Positions 32,765 to 42,839 of a DNA stretch of 64,000 nucleotides are shown here, in pieces. Under the pieces are notes generated by a model. That model searched no databases, was not told the DNA's origin, and saw nothing but the letters and a program-made list of their open reading frames with translations. Each line of letters begins with the position of its first letter. The first letter of the stretch is position 1. The position numbers and the translations under genes were made by a program. This stretch comes from Solwaraspora sp. WMMD792. Its GTDB lineage: Bacteria; Actinomycetota; Actinomycetes; Mycobacteriales; Micromonosporaceae. The stretch is from positions 5,704,001-5,768,000 of the forward strand of contig NZ_JARUBH010000009.1 in assembly GCF_029626105.1 (NCBI RefSeq), written 5' to 3'.

Positions 32765-32945
32765 CCGTGATCCTCTCAACGAGAACTGGATCGAGACAAT
32801 GAACACCAAGATCGAAATAGATCGATCTGTGCCGACTTGAAACGTTACCAGGATCCACAGTTGCGGAATGGTCGCAAGTTCAAGCAAGAGACGGTCAGTG
32901 TCAGTAATTCATTGGACACCAGACTGACGGTGACATGATCACCCG

Positions 32946-33266
32946 ATGTCGTCCTCGCTCGCCGAGCCGGCACCGGTGCGCTGGACGCTGCGGCCGTCCG
33001 GCGACGGCGGCTGGGTGCCGGACTGGGCGGACAGCGAACCGGATCCGACTCCGGTGCCGACGATCGCCTGGCCCACCTGGCACATCGGCTGGTGGTGGAC
33101 CGTCGCCATTGACCACGTCGAGAGCCGTACACCCCACGACCGTGCGGACATCCGCTGGCCGGGCAGCGGTGCGGCGACCATCGGCTGGCTGCGGGCGTTG
33201 CGTACCACCTGGACGACGATGCTGGACCGACTCGCCGACACCGACGCCGACCGGACCACCTTCTGA
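32946..33266 (+). CDS. Partial DinB-like protein
   Basis: 106 residues. The centre (TIAWPTWHIGWWWTVAIDHV, RADIRWPGSGAATIGWLRAL) matches the middle of DinB-superfamily proteins, small four-helix metal-binding proteins in actinomycetes. The usual first ~50 residues and the last ~60 are absent; the stop comes soon after the second conserved helix. It may be a decayed gene or a short stand-alone variant. ATG 32946 has no strong ribosome site. Neighbours (secreted protein, protease) give no hint. Confidence 0.5.
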   Translation: MSSSLAEPAPVRWTLRPSGDGGWVPDWADSEPDPTPVPTIAWPTWHIGWWWTVAIDHVESRTPHDRADIRWPGSGAATIGWLRALRTTWTTMLDRLADTDADRTTF

Positions 33267-33430
33267 CCAGTGCGGGACCCCGCCAAGTCAGACAACTGTC
33301 AGAATTGTTTTTCATATTGGCTATTGTCTAAGTAATCTTGACATGTTAGCGCTTGCATCAACATCGACATCCAACAAAACTGTCAATATCCAGTAAGCCT
33401 GAGATCCCCAGTCCCATTCAGGAGGGAACA
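33267..33430 (+). promoter_or_regulatory. AT-rich promoter region of the protease gene
   Basis: This 164-base gap is clearly poorer in GC than its surroundings. It holds several T- and A-rich stretches (gtttttcatattgg, aacaaaactgtcaatatcc) and a TTGACA at 33339-33344 that could be a -35 element, though no good -10 stands 17 bases on. GGAGGG at 33421-33426 is the ribosome site of the protease GTG. The low GC content points to a strongly used or regulated promoter. Confidence 0.4.
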
Positions 33431-34297
33431 GTGCGGATCAGCCACACGACCAGCCGGGCAACCCGGCTGCTCGCCGTCGCCGTCGGCGTACTCACCGCCG
33501 GCGCGCTCGCCCTGCCATCCGCCGGTGCCGCCGCCCCGGTCGTCTACACCGCTAGCGAACTAGCCCAGGTCAGCGACCTGGTGGAAGCCTCCGGCGTCGA
33601 AGGGATCGCCTGGCACGTCGACAGCGCCTCCGGCCGCGTCGTGGTGACCGCCGACACCAGCGTCTCCCGCGCCGAGATCGCCAAGATCCGGCGGACCGCG
33701 CGCGGCAAGGCCGGCGCGATCCGGGTGGAGCGTACGTCCGGTGTCTTCACCCGGCTGGTCTCGTCCGGCGACCCGATCTACGGCAGCGGCGGCCGGTGCT
33801 CACTCGGCTTCAACGCGGTCCGCGGCAGCACCTACTACTTCCTCACCGCCGGGCACTGCGGTGAGGTGGTCAGCACCTGGTACAGCAACTCCGCGCAGAC
33901 CAACCTGATCGGCCCGACCATCGACTACAGCTTCCCGGGCGACGACTACGCGCTGGTCCGCTACGACAACCCGGCGCAGAGCCACCCGGGTGGGTTCAGC
34001 GTCGGCGACGCCTTCGTCGGGCAGTCGGTGACCCGCACCGGTTCGACCACCGGCACCCACAGCGGTACGGTCACCGCGCTCAACGCCCGGGTCCGCTACC
34101 TGGGCAGCGGAGTCGTCCGCGGTCTGATCCGGACCGACGTCTGCGCCGAGCCGGGCGACTCCGGCGGCCCGCTCTACTCCGGATCGACCGCGCTGGGCCT
34201 CACCTCGGGCGGCAGCGGCAACTGCCGGACCGGCGGCACGACCTTCTACCAGCCGGTCCGCGAGGCGGTCAACGAGTACGACGTGACGATCTACTGA
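33431..34297 (+). CDS. Secreted streptogrisin-like serine protease (S1 family)
   Basis: 288-residue pre-pro-enzyme. Signal peptide ([21 protein letters not shown], cleavage near residue 37), a propeptide with the usual pattern ([12 protein letters not shown]..., [12 protein letters not shown], to about 110), then a chymotrypsin-like domain with the triad His in FLTAGHCG (about 140), Asp in DDYALVRY (about 174) and Ser in [13 protein letters not shown] (244). Cysteines are placed for three disulfides ([25 protein letters not shown]). GTG 33431 is preceded by GGAGGG. Its stop overlaps the stop of the convergent FAD monooxygenase gene. It should act on proteins outside the cell after self-processing. 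Confidence 0.95.
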   Translation: MRISHTTSRATRLLAVAVGVLTAGALALPSAGAAAPVVYTASELAQVSDLVEASGVEGIAWHVDSASGRVVVTADTSVSRAEIAKIRRTARGKAGAIRVERTSGVFTRLVSSGDPIYGSGGRCSLGFNAVRGSTYYFLTAGHCGEVVSTWYSNSAQTNLIGPTIDYSFPGDDYALVRYDNPAQSHPGGFSVGDAFVGQSVTRTGSTTGTHSGTVTALNARVRYLGSGVVRGLIRTDVCAEPGDSGGPLYSGSTALGLTSGGSGNCRTGGTTFYQPVREAVNEYDVTIY

Positions 34298-35760
34298 TCG
34301 GCCCGGGTGGCCGTCGCCGCTGATCGCGACCGGCGGCCGCCACCAGTGGTCGGACTGCGGCCGGGCCGGTCGCCGGAGAGCGTGCTCTCCGGTGGCCGGC
34401 CCGGCCGACGTCGGTTGGCCAGCAGCACCCGCAGCATCATCGCCGGAGTCGCCAACGACGCCGGCCGGGCCAGCAGATGCTGCACCAGCAGCGCCTGCCG
34501 GGCCACTACCGGCGACGTGTGACAGGCTCGCGACACCAGGCTCCGGTACCGGTTGGCCAGGCCGGTCCCGACCGGCCGATGGCCGGTGGTCCGGGGGTCG
34601 GCGAAGTCGGCTCCGACGGCGGTACGCCACAGTACGTCGACCGCCCGGCCGGCCCGACCGTAGAAGGCACCGGGCAGCCGTGGCGAGGTCGGCCCGTACC
34701 GCCGCAGCGCCCGGTCCAACGCCCGGGCCTGCAGCGCGGCGGACGTCATTCCCTGCGCGTGGATCGGGTTGAGACTGCAGATCGCGTCGCCCAGGACCAG
34801 GAATCCGGCCGGGGTACGCCGCAGCCGTTCCACCTGCCGGCGCTGATCGGTGGCGATCCGGTGGGTCAGCACCGGGCTGAGCGCTTCGGCCTTGGCCAGC
34901 ACATCGGCGATGGTGGACGACGGGAGCTCCCGGGCGAAGGTCTCGAACTCGCCCGGGTCACTCGGCGGCACCTCACCGTGCCGGGAGCCGATGGTGATCA
35001 GCCAACGGTCGCCTTCCACCGGCACCATGGTGCCGGTCCGGTGGCCGCCGGCCCGGTCGTCGACCACCACCGCGAGGGCACCGTCGAGGTCGTCCGGACC
35101 ACGCCGGACCAGCTGTGACGCGTACGCCGCGTCGACCCGTACCGCCGCGACCTCGGGTGCCGGGAAGCCCAGCTCGGCCAACTGGTCCAGAAAGTGGGTG
35201 TTGCGCCCGGTGCAGGCGACGACCAGGTCGGCCCGGTGCTCGACGCCGTCCACCCGGACCCCGGTGATCCGGGCACTGTCGACCTGGGCACTGTCGACCC
35301 GGACCGCGGCGATCTGGTCGGTCGCGACCACCAGCCCGTCGACCGCGGTCTGGTCGACGACGGTGACGTTGCGCCGCTGCCGTAGCAGGCACCGGCGGAC
35401 GGTGTCCTCCAGCAGCGGCCGGCTCGCCGACATGGTCAGGAAGCCGAGGTCGGGGCGGGTCCGGTAACCGCCGCCCTGATGCCACACCAGGTCGGCGCCG
35501 TGCAGTGGGACGGCACCGGCGGCGGCCAGTTCCCCGGTCAGCCCGGGGAACCAGCCGTCAAGGAGCCGCCGACCGGCCCCGAGCAGCAGGTGGCCGTGGC
35601 GGCCCTGCGGGACGCCCCGGCGTGGCACCGCGTCGTCGGGCAGCCGGTCCCGTTCCAGGACCGTCACCCGATCGACGTGGTCGCTCAGCACCCGGGCGGT
35701 GACCAGACCGGCGATCCCCGCCCCGATCACGATCGCGTTGGTGCCGTCGCTGTCGCTCAC
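34291..35760 (-). CDS. FAD-dependent monooxygenase / geranylgeranyl-reductase-like flavoprotein
   Basis: 489 residues from GTG 35758-35760. The N-terminus holds the FAD GxGxxG motif ([17 protein letters not shown]) and ERDRLP at the end of the second strand. A middle DG-type motif and the C-terminal FAD-ribityl motif ([23 protein letters not shown]) are present. The C-terminus ends in a long Arg/Pro/Ser-rich, probably disordered tail, unusual for the family. Substrates of such flavoproteins are aromatic or isoprenoid compounds; the one here is unknown. An 8-3-8 direct repeat at 35849-35869 lies about 90 bases upstream and is repeated before the next gene, so both are probably controlled together. 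Confidence 0.82.
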   Translation of the reverse strand: MSDSDGTNAIVIGAGIAGLVTARVLSDHVDRVTVLERDRLPDDAVPRRGVPQGRHGHLLLGAGRRLLDGWFPGLTGELAAAGAVPLHGADLVWHQGGGYRTRPDLGFLTMSASRPLLEDTVRRCLLRQRRNVTVVDQTAVDGLVVATDQIAAVRVDSAQVDSARITGVRVDGVEHRADLVVACTGRNTHFLDQLAELGFPAPEVAAVRVDAAYASQLVRRGPDDLDGALAVVVDDRAGGHRTGTMVPVEGDRWLITIGSRHGEVPPSDPGEFETFARELPSSTIADVLAKAEALSPVLTHRIATDQRRQVERLRRTPAGFLVLGDAICSLNPIHAQGMTSAALQARALDRALRRYGPTSPRLPGAFYGRAGRAVDVLWRTAVGADFADPRTTGHRPVGTGLANRYRSLVSRACHTSPVVARQALLVQHLLARPASLATPAMMLRVLLANRRRPGRPPESTLSGDRPGRSPTTGGGRRSRSAATATRADQ

Positions 35761-35848
35761 CCTTGATGCGCCCTTCCGGGTCGAACCCGCCGACCCGCCG
35801 ACGGGTCCTACGATCATCTGGCCGCGACCGGACACGGCGCGTGATGAA

Positions 35849-35869
35849 GATCTGAGGATTCTCTGAGGA
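35849..35869 (-). promoter_or_regulatory. 8-3-8 direct repeat operator, copy 1
   Basis: On the plus strand the site reads GA, TCTGAGGA, TTC, TCTGAGGA: two identical 8-mers 11 bases apart, one helical turn, as bound by OmpR/MprA-type response regulators. It lies about 90 bases upstream of the FAD monooxygenase start and immediately after the ferric-reductase-like gene's stop (35888). A near-identical copy is at 37406-37426. Confidence 0.6.
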
Positions 35870-35887
35870 AGGGCTGAGCCCCAGGGT

Positions 35888-37270
35888 TCAGCCCAGGCCG
35901 AAGCGTTCGGCGTGGATCTGAGCGTTCGGCACGCCGATGGCCCGGACGCTGTCGACGACGGCGGTGGTCATCGCCGGCGGCCCGCAGACGAACACCTCGC
36001 GCTCGGTGATGTCCGGCACCCGGGCGAGCAGGTTCTCCGGGTCGAACGGCCGGTTCGGCGGCGAGCCGGACCCGGTGCGCCCGGTCAGCACGTGCAGTTG
36101 CGCGCCCTGCGCGGCGGCCAGCCCTTGCAGTTCGCCGAGGAGCACCGCGTCGGTTTCCTTGGCCGCCCGGTAGAGCACCACCGTCGAACCGCCCGACTCC
36201 TCCAGCAGCGCCCGGATCGGGGTGACCCCGACGCCACCGGCGACCAGCAGGGTCTTGTCCAGTTTGCGGTGCAGGTTGGTGAAGGCGCCGTACGGCCCCT
36301 CGATGAAGACCCGGTTGCCGACCTTCAGGTGCCGCAGCCCGGCGCTGGTCTTGCCGGCGGCCTTCGCGGTCAGCCGCAGGGAACGCCCGTCGGGTGCCGC
36401 CGACAGCGAGAACGGGTTCGCCTGCCACCAGCGGTTGTGGCCGGGGAACCGCCAGATGCAGAACTGGCCGGCGCGCGACGGCAGCCGGTCCAGGTGGCGG
36501 CCGGTGACGTACACCGAGGTCACGTTGTCGGCCTCGGGCACCACGGCGGCGACCCGGAACTGGTGGTACGCGTTGCGCCACAGCGGGACGATCGCCCGGT
36601 TGACGATCAGCGACCCGATCACCAGTGCCCACAGCGTCCACCAGTAGATGTTGGCCGGGGCCGAGTCGAAGGTGGTGGTCTCCATGAACTGGTGCACCAG
36701 GCCGGCCAGCAGCGCGAGGTAGATCAGCACGTGCAGGCTGTGCCAGGCCTCGTACGGCAGGCGGCGTCGGGCGTACCGGATGGAGGCCCCGACCACGACG
36801 ATCATGATGCCGGCGGCGATCATCCCGAGCAGCGAGGCGGTCACCCCGGCCAGGCTCAGAAACGTCTCGCCGAAGCCCATGTCGTACAGGGTGGCGTAGC
36901 CGGCGATCACGAACACGGCGTGCAGCATCACGGTCCAGAACAGACCGAAACCGATCCATCGGTGCCAGGCAGTGAGCCGGTCCATCCCGAGCCGCCGGTC
37001 CAGCCAGGGAATCCGGGCCACCAGGGTCAACTGCAGCATCATGATCATCGCGGCGTGCAGGCCGAAGAACTTGGCGACGGTCAGCACCGGGTGCTTGCCC
37101 TGGCCGTACGCGAAGAAGGCCACTTCGAGGATCAACAGGTTGGCAGCCAGCACACCCCACAGGGTCCAGCGCGCCAGGGTCATCGGGGGGATGCCGGTCG
37201 GAGGGGTCGGGGTGGGGGTGGCCTCCATCGCGTCTCGCACGCGATTGGGATCGCCGTACAGCCGGCTCAC
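35888..37270 (-). CDS. Ferric-reductase-like flavocytochrome b (FRE/NOX type)
   Basis: 460 residues. Five or six membrane helices in the first ~220 residues form a ferric reductase-like domain with paired histidines for haem (WHRWIGFGLF, MLHAVFVIAG, AWHSLHVLIYL, LVHQFME). The cytoplasmic half has an FAD-binding region (GQFCIWRFPGH, NPFSLSAAPDG) and an NAD(P)-binding region (VAGGVGVTPIRALLEE, VFVCGPPAM, C-terminal ERFGLG). It moves electrons from NAD(P)H across the membrane to ferric iron, oxygen or a periplasmic partner. GTG 37268-37270 follows GGGAG. The operator-like direct repeat lies about 136 bases upstream. Confidence 0.9.
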   Translation of the reverse strand: MSRLYGDPNRVRDAMEATPTPTPPTGIPPMTLARWTLWGVLAANLLILEVAFFAYGQGKHPVLTVAKFFGLHAAMIMMLQLTLVARIPWLDRRLGMDRLTAWHRWIGFGLFWTVMLHAVFVIAGYATLYDMGFGETFLSLAGVTASLLGMIAAGIMIVVVGASIRYARRRLPYEAWHSLHVLIYLALLAGLVHQFMETTTFDSAPANIYWWTLWALVIGSLIVNRAIVPLWRNAYHQFRVAAVVPEADNVTSVYVTGRHLDRLPSRAGQFCIWRFPGHNRWWQANPFSLSAAPDGRSLRLTAKAAGKTSAGLRHLKVGNRVFIEGPYGAFTNLHRKLDKTLLVAGGVGVTPIRALLEESGGSTVVLYRAAKETDAVLLGELQGLAAAQGAQLHVLTGRTGSGSPPNRPFDPENLLARVPDITEREVFVCGPPAMTTAVVDSVRAIGVPNAQIHAERFGLG

Positions 37271-37405
37271 TGCCTTGCTCCCTGCTATCAGTTACTATCA
37301 ATCGAATACCGGGAAGGGTGCCCCGCCGCCGGCGCTTGTGGCAACCGGCGGACGTTCGGGCCCAGTTCGATCATGAAGCAGGCATGCCCCGCCACGCTTG
37401 GCGGA

Positions 37406-37426
37406 GATCTGAGGATTTTCTGAGGA
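37406..37426 (-). promoter_or_regulatory. 8-3-8 direct repeat operator, copy 2
   Basis: GA, TCTGAGGA, TTT, TCTGAGGA on the plus strand, differing from the copy at 35849 in one spacer base only. It lies about 136 bases upstream of the ferric-reductase-like gene in the same orientation as the first copy to its gene. The conservation of both 8-mers in two otherwise unrelated upstream regions supports an operator of one response regulator encoded elsewhere. Confidence 0.6.
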
Positions 37427-37493
37427 TCCGCGTGGGGCAGGCACGGATACCGCTCAGAGCAGACGGAGACGGCTCAGAGCCGATGGGTACGGC

Positions 37494-38849
<1,356 letters not shown>

Positions 38850-38908
38850 CTAACAAGGGTCACGAACCTGGTGGACGTGGCCGCAGAGATCGGCGAAAGG
38901 CGGCGACG

Positions 38909-39937
38909 GTGTACGACGTGGTGCTGCTGACACTCGGCAGCCAGCCGGACGCGGGCTGCGACGGCGGCTGCGGTGTCAGCTGTGGCACGGCACTCACCCG
39001 GGCGAAGCCGGACTGCGCCGAACCGGTCCGGGTGCCGGTGCTGACCTGCCGGGACGCGCTGGTCGCCGCCGGCGCCCGAGTCGAGACGGTGACGGCGCGG
39101 TCGGACCGGGAGATCGACGACGTCCTCGCCCGGTTGGACGGCCCGGCCCGGCCGGACGGTCTGACCTGGCCCGACGACGACGGCAAGACCCGGCTGATCG
39201 TCGCCACGGCCACCGACGGGCAGCTGCGGGCGGTGCTGCGCCGGATGGTACGCCGCTACGCGCCGCCGCCGAGCCGGCGACCCGCCGACCTGGCCGACTC
39301 CCGGACCCTGCCGGATCTGCCGGCGATCGGGGTGCTGCCACTCGGCCCAGGCGGTTCTGCCGACACCCGGCGGTCCACGGCAACCGGTACCCCGGCAGGC
39401 GACGCCCCGCCGGCCGACCTGGCCGGCCGGCTCGGCCTGCCCCGGGAGCCGGCCGCGGTCGCCGCCGCGGTCCTCGGCGGCCGGCAGCGCCGGCTGGACC
39501 TGCTGCGGACCGACAGTGGTTCGGTGACCCTGGACGGCGCGCTGCTGGGCGCCGCCGACGAGCACGATCACCCGCTACCCTGGCGCGGACGGATCGAGGT
39601 CGATGACGCCGTGCTGAGCGCCGGCGACGACCCGCTGTTGGCCTGCGTGGTGGCGAACGCCGACGGGTACGCCCGGCTGGCGGAGGTGGAGCTGGTGGCC
39701 CGGGCGGACCCGGCGGACGGGGTGCTGGAGGTGGCGGTGGCGGTACCGGTGAAGACCAGGTCGTGGTGGCGCGGCGAGCGGGTACGCATCGAGATCCGCC
39801 GGGCCCGTGGTCGCGCGACGGCGGTCACCCCGCGCGACGGCGAACTGCCGTTCCTGGACGACGGGGTGGTGGGCGGCTTGACCCGGAAACGCTCCTGGTG
39901 GGTGGAACCGGGCGCCTGGGCCGTGTACACATACTGA
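38909..39937 (+). CDS. Diacylglycerol-kinase-like protein with degenerate active site
   Basis: 342 residues from GTG 38909, with AAAGG upstream. The overall size and the C-terminal beta-rich half (IEVDDAVLSAGDDPLLACVVANADGY, VELVARADPADG, VKTRSWWRGERVRIE) resemble lipid kinases of the YegS/DgkB type. However, the nucleotide loop GGDGT is not present; the corresponding place reads VATATDGQLRAVL, and the N-terminus carries a cysteine cluster (AGCDGGCGVSCGT) not expected in the family. It may be inactive or bind a different ligand. It starts 128 bases from the divergent purA. Confidence 0.6.
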   Translation: MYDVVLLTLGSQPDAGCDGGCGVSCGTALTRAKPDCAEPVRVPVLTCRDALVAAGARVETVTARSDREIDDVLARLDGPARPDGLTWPDDDGKTRLIVATATDGQLRAVLRRMVRRYAPPPSRRPADLADSRTLPDLPAIGVLPLGPGGSADTRRSTATGTPAGDAPPADLAGRLGLPREPAAVAAAVLGGRQRRLDLLRTDSGSVTLDGALLGAADEHDHPLPWRGRIEVDDAVLSAGDDPLLACVVANADGYARLAEVELVARADPADGVLEVAVAVPVKTRSWWRGERVRIEIRRARGRATAVTPRDGELPFLDDGVVGGLTRKRSWWVEPGAWAVYTY

Positions 39938-40013
39938 CCTGGTATGCGACGCTAAGTAGCGACTGACCTGCACATCCTCGGGTTGTCCACGGGGGGCGAG
40001 GGGGAGGTACGCA

Positions 40014-42176
40014 GTGCACGACAACACCGATCCGGGGCGGTCGACCGGCACCGACGGAGGTCAGGTGGAGGAGCCGTTCTGGCCGCCGGACGAAGTAGTG
40101 GCAACTCCCCGCAGCGATCAGACCATCGCCGTACCGGTCATTCCGACGGTGACGTCCGGAGCCGAGGTCCGGCCCGGCAACGGCCAGCCACCCGGCGACG
40201 GCAGGCCGGCGGGCAACGGCCAGCTGAGCCGTACTGGGCAGGCCGGCGCGAACGGCAGCGGCAGCGCCAACGGCAGCGGTGGTCTGCCCGCCGACCGTGA
40301 TCCGGAACTGCCGCATTCGCCCGCGTCGCCGTGGGCGCAGCCCCCCAGCAGATTGACCAGCCGCTCGACCGGTGCCGCTGGCACCGCCGGCGATGCTGGT
40401 CCGTCCGGCGCTGTGCCGCCGGCTCCCCGGCGGTCACCGGAGCAGCCCGTACCGCCGACGGAGGCGCCCGTACCGCTCACGCCCGTACCGCCGACGGACG
40501 CGGCCACGCCCACGTCGGAGGCTGCCGGCCGGCCGCACCCGACGCCACCTCGGCCCGGCCCGACCCACCCCCGCCAGCCACATCCCGGCCCCAGCCGGCC
40601 CGCCCCACCACCCGGTCAGACGCCGACGCCGCCCCCGCTGCCACCGACCGGCCCCGGCCGGCCGAGCGAGCCTCAGGAAGAGGCGACGGAACCCGCGCCG
40701 GGCCAGCCCGCCGACCCGTGGGCCCCGCCGGCCGCCGGCCCGACGGCGACATCGCCTGCTGTGTCGGCGCCCACGGCGACGCCCGGCTGGGACGAGACAC
40801 CCGGCTGGGACGACTGGACTCCGACGGACGGCGGGGCCTGGTCACCGCCACCGTCGGCGGCACCGGCGTACCAGCAGGTGAGTCCGGGCGTGACCGAACT
40901 GCCCCGACAGCCGTACCAGGAAGCGCCCGGGGTGCACCGGATGCCATCGCCTCCCGGGCCGGGCTCACCGGGGCCGGACACTCCGGGGCCGGGCTCACCG
41001 GGGCCGGACGCTCCGGTGCCGGGCTCACCGGGGCCGGACGCTCCGGTGCCGCCGCCACGGTCGGCGATGTTCGACCCGGGCTACCCGGTGCCGCCCGGGG
41101 TGCTCGGCGCGGTGCAGCAGGGTCCCACCCAACAGGGTCCCGCGTACCAGGATCCCGGGCAGCAGCCGGCCGCGCCGGCGCACCAGCAGGCGAGCCCGCC
41201 GGCCGGCGGCAGCCAGCTGCCGGCGGGCTGGACACCCGACTCGTTCGTGCCGACCGCCGAGGAGTTCGCCCTGCGTCGGGCGGCGAAACCGGCCAACCCG
41301 GTCGCCACGATGGGGGTCCGGGCCGCGCTCAACCGGACCACGCTGGGCCTGGTCAAGCTGCCGCCGGGGCAGCACGAGCAGGAGATCCGGCGGGACGTCG
41401 AGATGGTGCGCCGCAACTTCGGTGGGCTGCGCCAAGTCACCGTGGTCAACCCGAAGGGCGGTGCCGGCAAGACCGTCGCCATCCTGATGCTGGCCATGAC
41501 GTTCGGGCAGAAGCGCGGCGGCTACGTGCTGGCCTGGGACAACAACGAAACCCAGGGCACCCTCGGCATGCGCGCCCAGCAGGACTTCCACTCCCGTACG
41601 GTCCGGGACATGCTGCGCGACCTGCGCCTGTTCCAGGGGTCACACGGCCGGGTCGGCGACCTGTCGCAGTACGTGCGGGCGCAGGGCGAGGGCATGTTCG
41701 ACGTGCTCGCCTCGGACGAGTCGGCCACCGCCGGCGAGATGCTGACCGCCGCCGCGTTCGCCGAGATCCGCGAGGTGGTCAGCCGGTTCTACAAGTTGAT
41801 CTTCGTGGACACCGGGAACAACGTACGGGCACAGAACTGGCAGGCGGCGATCGACGCCACCGACCAGCTTGTGGTGACCATGTCGGCCCGCAACGACTCC
41901 GCCGAGCCGGCCGCCCGGATGCTCGACCACCTGGAGCAGACCGGCCGGCAGCGGCTGGTCCGGCAGGCGGTCACCGTCATCTCCATGCCGCCGTCCCGCC
42001 GGGAGATCGACCTGGCACCGATCCACCGGCACTTCGCCGCCCGCACCCGTACGGTGCTGCTGGCACCGTACGAGCGGATCATCGACAGTGGGGAACCGAT
42101 CCGGTACGGACAGTTGTCCGCGACGTTCCGGCAGGCGTGGCTGAAGATCGCCTCGGCGGTGGCCGAAGGGCTCTGA
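40014..42176 (+). CDS. ParA/MinD-like ATPase with long Pro-rich N-terminus
   Basis: 720 residues from GTG 40014, preceded by GGGGAGG. Residues 1 to about 420 are low-complexity Pro/Gly/Ala/Ser, with a decapeptide repeat (GPGSPGPDTP and two close copies) near residues 314-345. The C-terminal 290 residues are a deviant-Walker ATPase: KGGAGKTVAILML (about 483), switch region AWDNNETQG, LIFVDTGNN and VVTMSARNDSAEPA. Such long-tailed ParA-like proteins occur with ESX/type VII secretion (EspI-like) and in polar growth of actinomycetes; here no secretion genes adjoin, so the role is open. The repeat is coding, not CRISPR. Confidence 0.85.
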   Translation: MHDNTDPGRSTGTDGGQVEEPFWPPDEVVATPRSDQTIAVPVIPTVTSGAEVRPGNGQPPGDGRPAGNGQLSRTGQAGANGSGSANGSGGLPADRDPELPHSPASPWAQPPSRLTSRSTGAAGTAGDAGPSGAVPPAPRRSPEQPVPPTEAPVPLTPVPPTDAATPTSEAAGRPHPTPPRPGPTHPRQPHPGPSRPAPPPGQTPTPPPLPPTGPGRPSEPQEEATEPAPGQPADPWAPPAAGPTATSPAVSAPTATPGWDETPGWDDWTPTDGGAWSPPPSAAPAYQQVSPGVTELPRQPYQEAPGVHRMPSPPGPGSPGPDTPGPGSPGPDAPVPGSPGPDAPVPPPRSAMFDPGYPVPPGVLGAVQQGPTQQGPAYQDPGQQPAAPAHQQASPPAGGSQLPAGWTPDSFVPTAEEFALRRAAKPANPVATMGVRAALNRTTLGLVKLPPGQHEQEIRRDVEMVRRNFGGLRQVTVVNPKGGAGKTVAILMLAMTFGQKRGGYVLAWDNNETQGTLGMRAQQDFHSRTVRDMLRDLRLFQGSHGRVGDLSQYVRAQGEGMFDVLASDESATAGEMLTAAAFAEIREVVSRFYKLIFVDTGNNVRAQNWQAAIDATDQLVVTMSARNDSAEPAARMLDHLEQTGRQRLVRQAVTVISMPPSRREIDLAPIHRHFAARTRTVLLAPYERIIDSGEPIRYGQLSATFRQAWLKIASAVAEGL
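40957..41053 (+). repeat. 30 bp coding tandem repeat (about three units)
   Basis: About three units of the 30-base period encode the decapeptide GPGSPGPD(T/A)P within the Pro-rich part of the ParA-like protein. Units differ by a few third-position and one first-position change (GPGSP to VPGSP), so the repeat is likely to expand or contract by slippage or recombination. Confidence 0.75.
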
Positions 42177-42180
42177 GCCG

Positions 42181-42618
42181 TCAGCTGCTGGCGAGCGCGT
42201 CCCCGGCGGCCGGGTCGCAGTCCCGCAGGAACTGCGCGCACCGGGCGGCCTCGTCGCTCTCACCGATCTCCCCGGCTGCCCGGGACAGCAGGTGCAGGCA
42301 GGCCAGGAAACCCTGGTTCGGCCGGTGCGACCAGGGCACCGGGCCATGCCCCTTCCAGCCGCTGCGACGCAGCTGGTCCAGGCCCCGGTGGTAGCCGGTG
42401 CGGGCGTAGGCGTACGCGGCGACGACCTCCCCCTTGGTGAACGCACGCTGGGCGAGCACCGCCCAGGCCCGACTGTAGGTGGGGTGGCGGCCGGCGGCAG
42501 CGGCGTACGCCTCCTCGGTGTCCACCTGGGCAGCCTCGGCGAGAGCCGCCTCGGCCTGCTCGTCGCCGGGCAGCATGGTGGCCGGCGGTTCGGGCAACAG
42601 GTTCTGCATTTTGCCCAT
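42181..42618 (-). CDS. DUF3151 protein
   Basis: 145 residues. TPR-like helical protein with the DUF3151 pattern (MQNLLPEPPATMLP, HPTYSRAWAVLAQRAF, AYARTGYHRGLDQLRRSGWKG, GFLACLHLLSRAAGEIGE). The family is widespread in actinobacteria, usually close to the class II aldolase gene fba, as here; function unknown. ATG 42618 or 42609 may be the start. It is convergent with the ParA-like gene, with only four bases between the two. Confidence 0.88.
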   Translation of the reverse strand: MGKMQNLLPEPPATMLPGDEQAEAALAEAAQVDTEEAYAAAAGRHPTYSRAWAVLAQRAFTKGEVVAAYAYARTGYHRGLDQLRRSGWKGHGPVPWSHRPNQGFLACLHLLSRAAGEIGESDEAARCAQFLRDCDPAAGDALASS

Positions 42619-42659
42619 TCAACCTGGATTCGCAGCGACATGGTGTCTGAACGGATGAG

Positions 42660-42774
42660 TCCTTCGTCACGCGTGCGGCGGGTGTGCCGATGCCGGTACT
42701 CGACTAGAAATAGAGGTCCGGAGCCTCCCCAGGAACCGGTTTGGGAAGCCCGGTGGCCTCGTGCCACCGGGCTT
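42660..42774 (+). ncRNA. Candidate small RNA ending in a strong hairpin
   Basis: The 221-base gap between two divergent genes (42618 minus, 42840 plus) contains no reading frame but ends in a perfect 12 bp hairpin (aagcccggtggc at 42746-42757, loop ctcgt, complement 42763-42774), upstream of the plus-strand gene and far from any stop codon. A hairpin there has no protein gene to terminate, which suggests a short plus-strand RNA or a leader attenuator. The 5' end is not defined; another copy of ccgggcttcgctg follows at about 42785. Confidence 0.3.
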
Positions 42775-42839
42775 CGCTGTGTGACCGGGCTTCGCTGCGC
42801 CACGCCCCGCCGGTTGCGGCGGTACGGAAAGATGGCCGA

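Noticed and set aside
40957-41053. CRISPR-like or satellite array
   Set aside because: The 30-base repeat is in frame and encodes GPGSPGPDTP within a coding region; no spacers.
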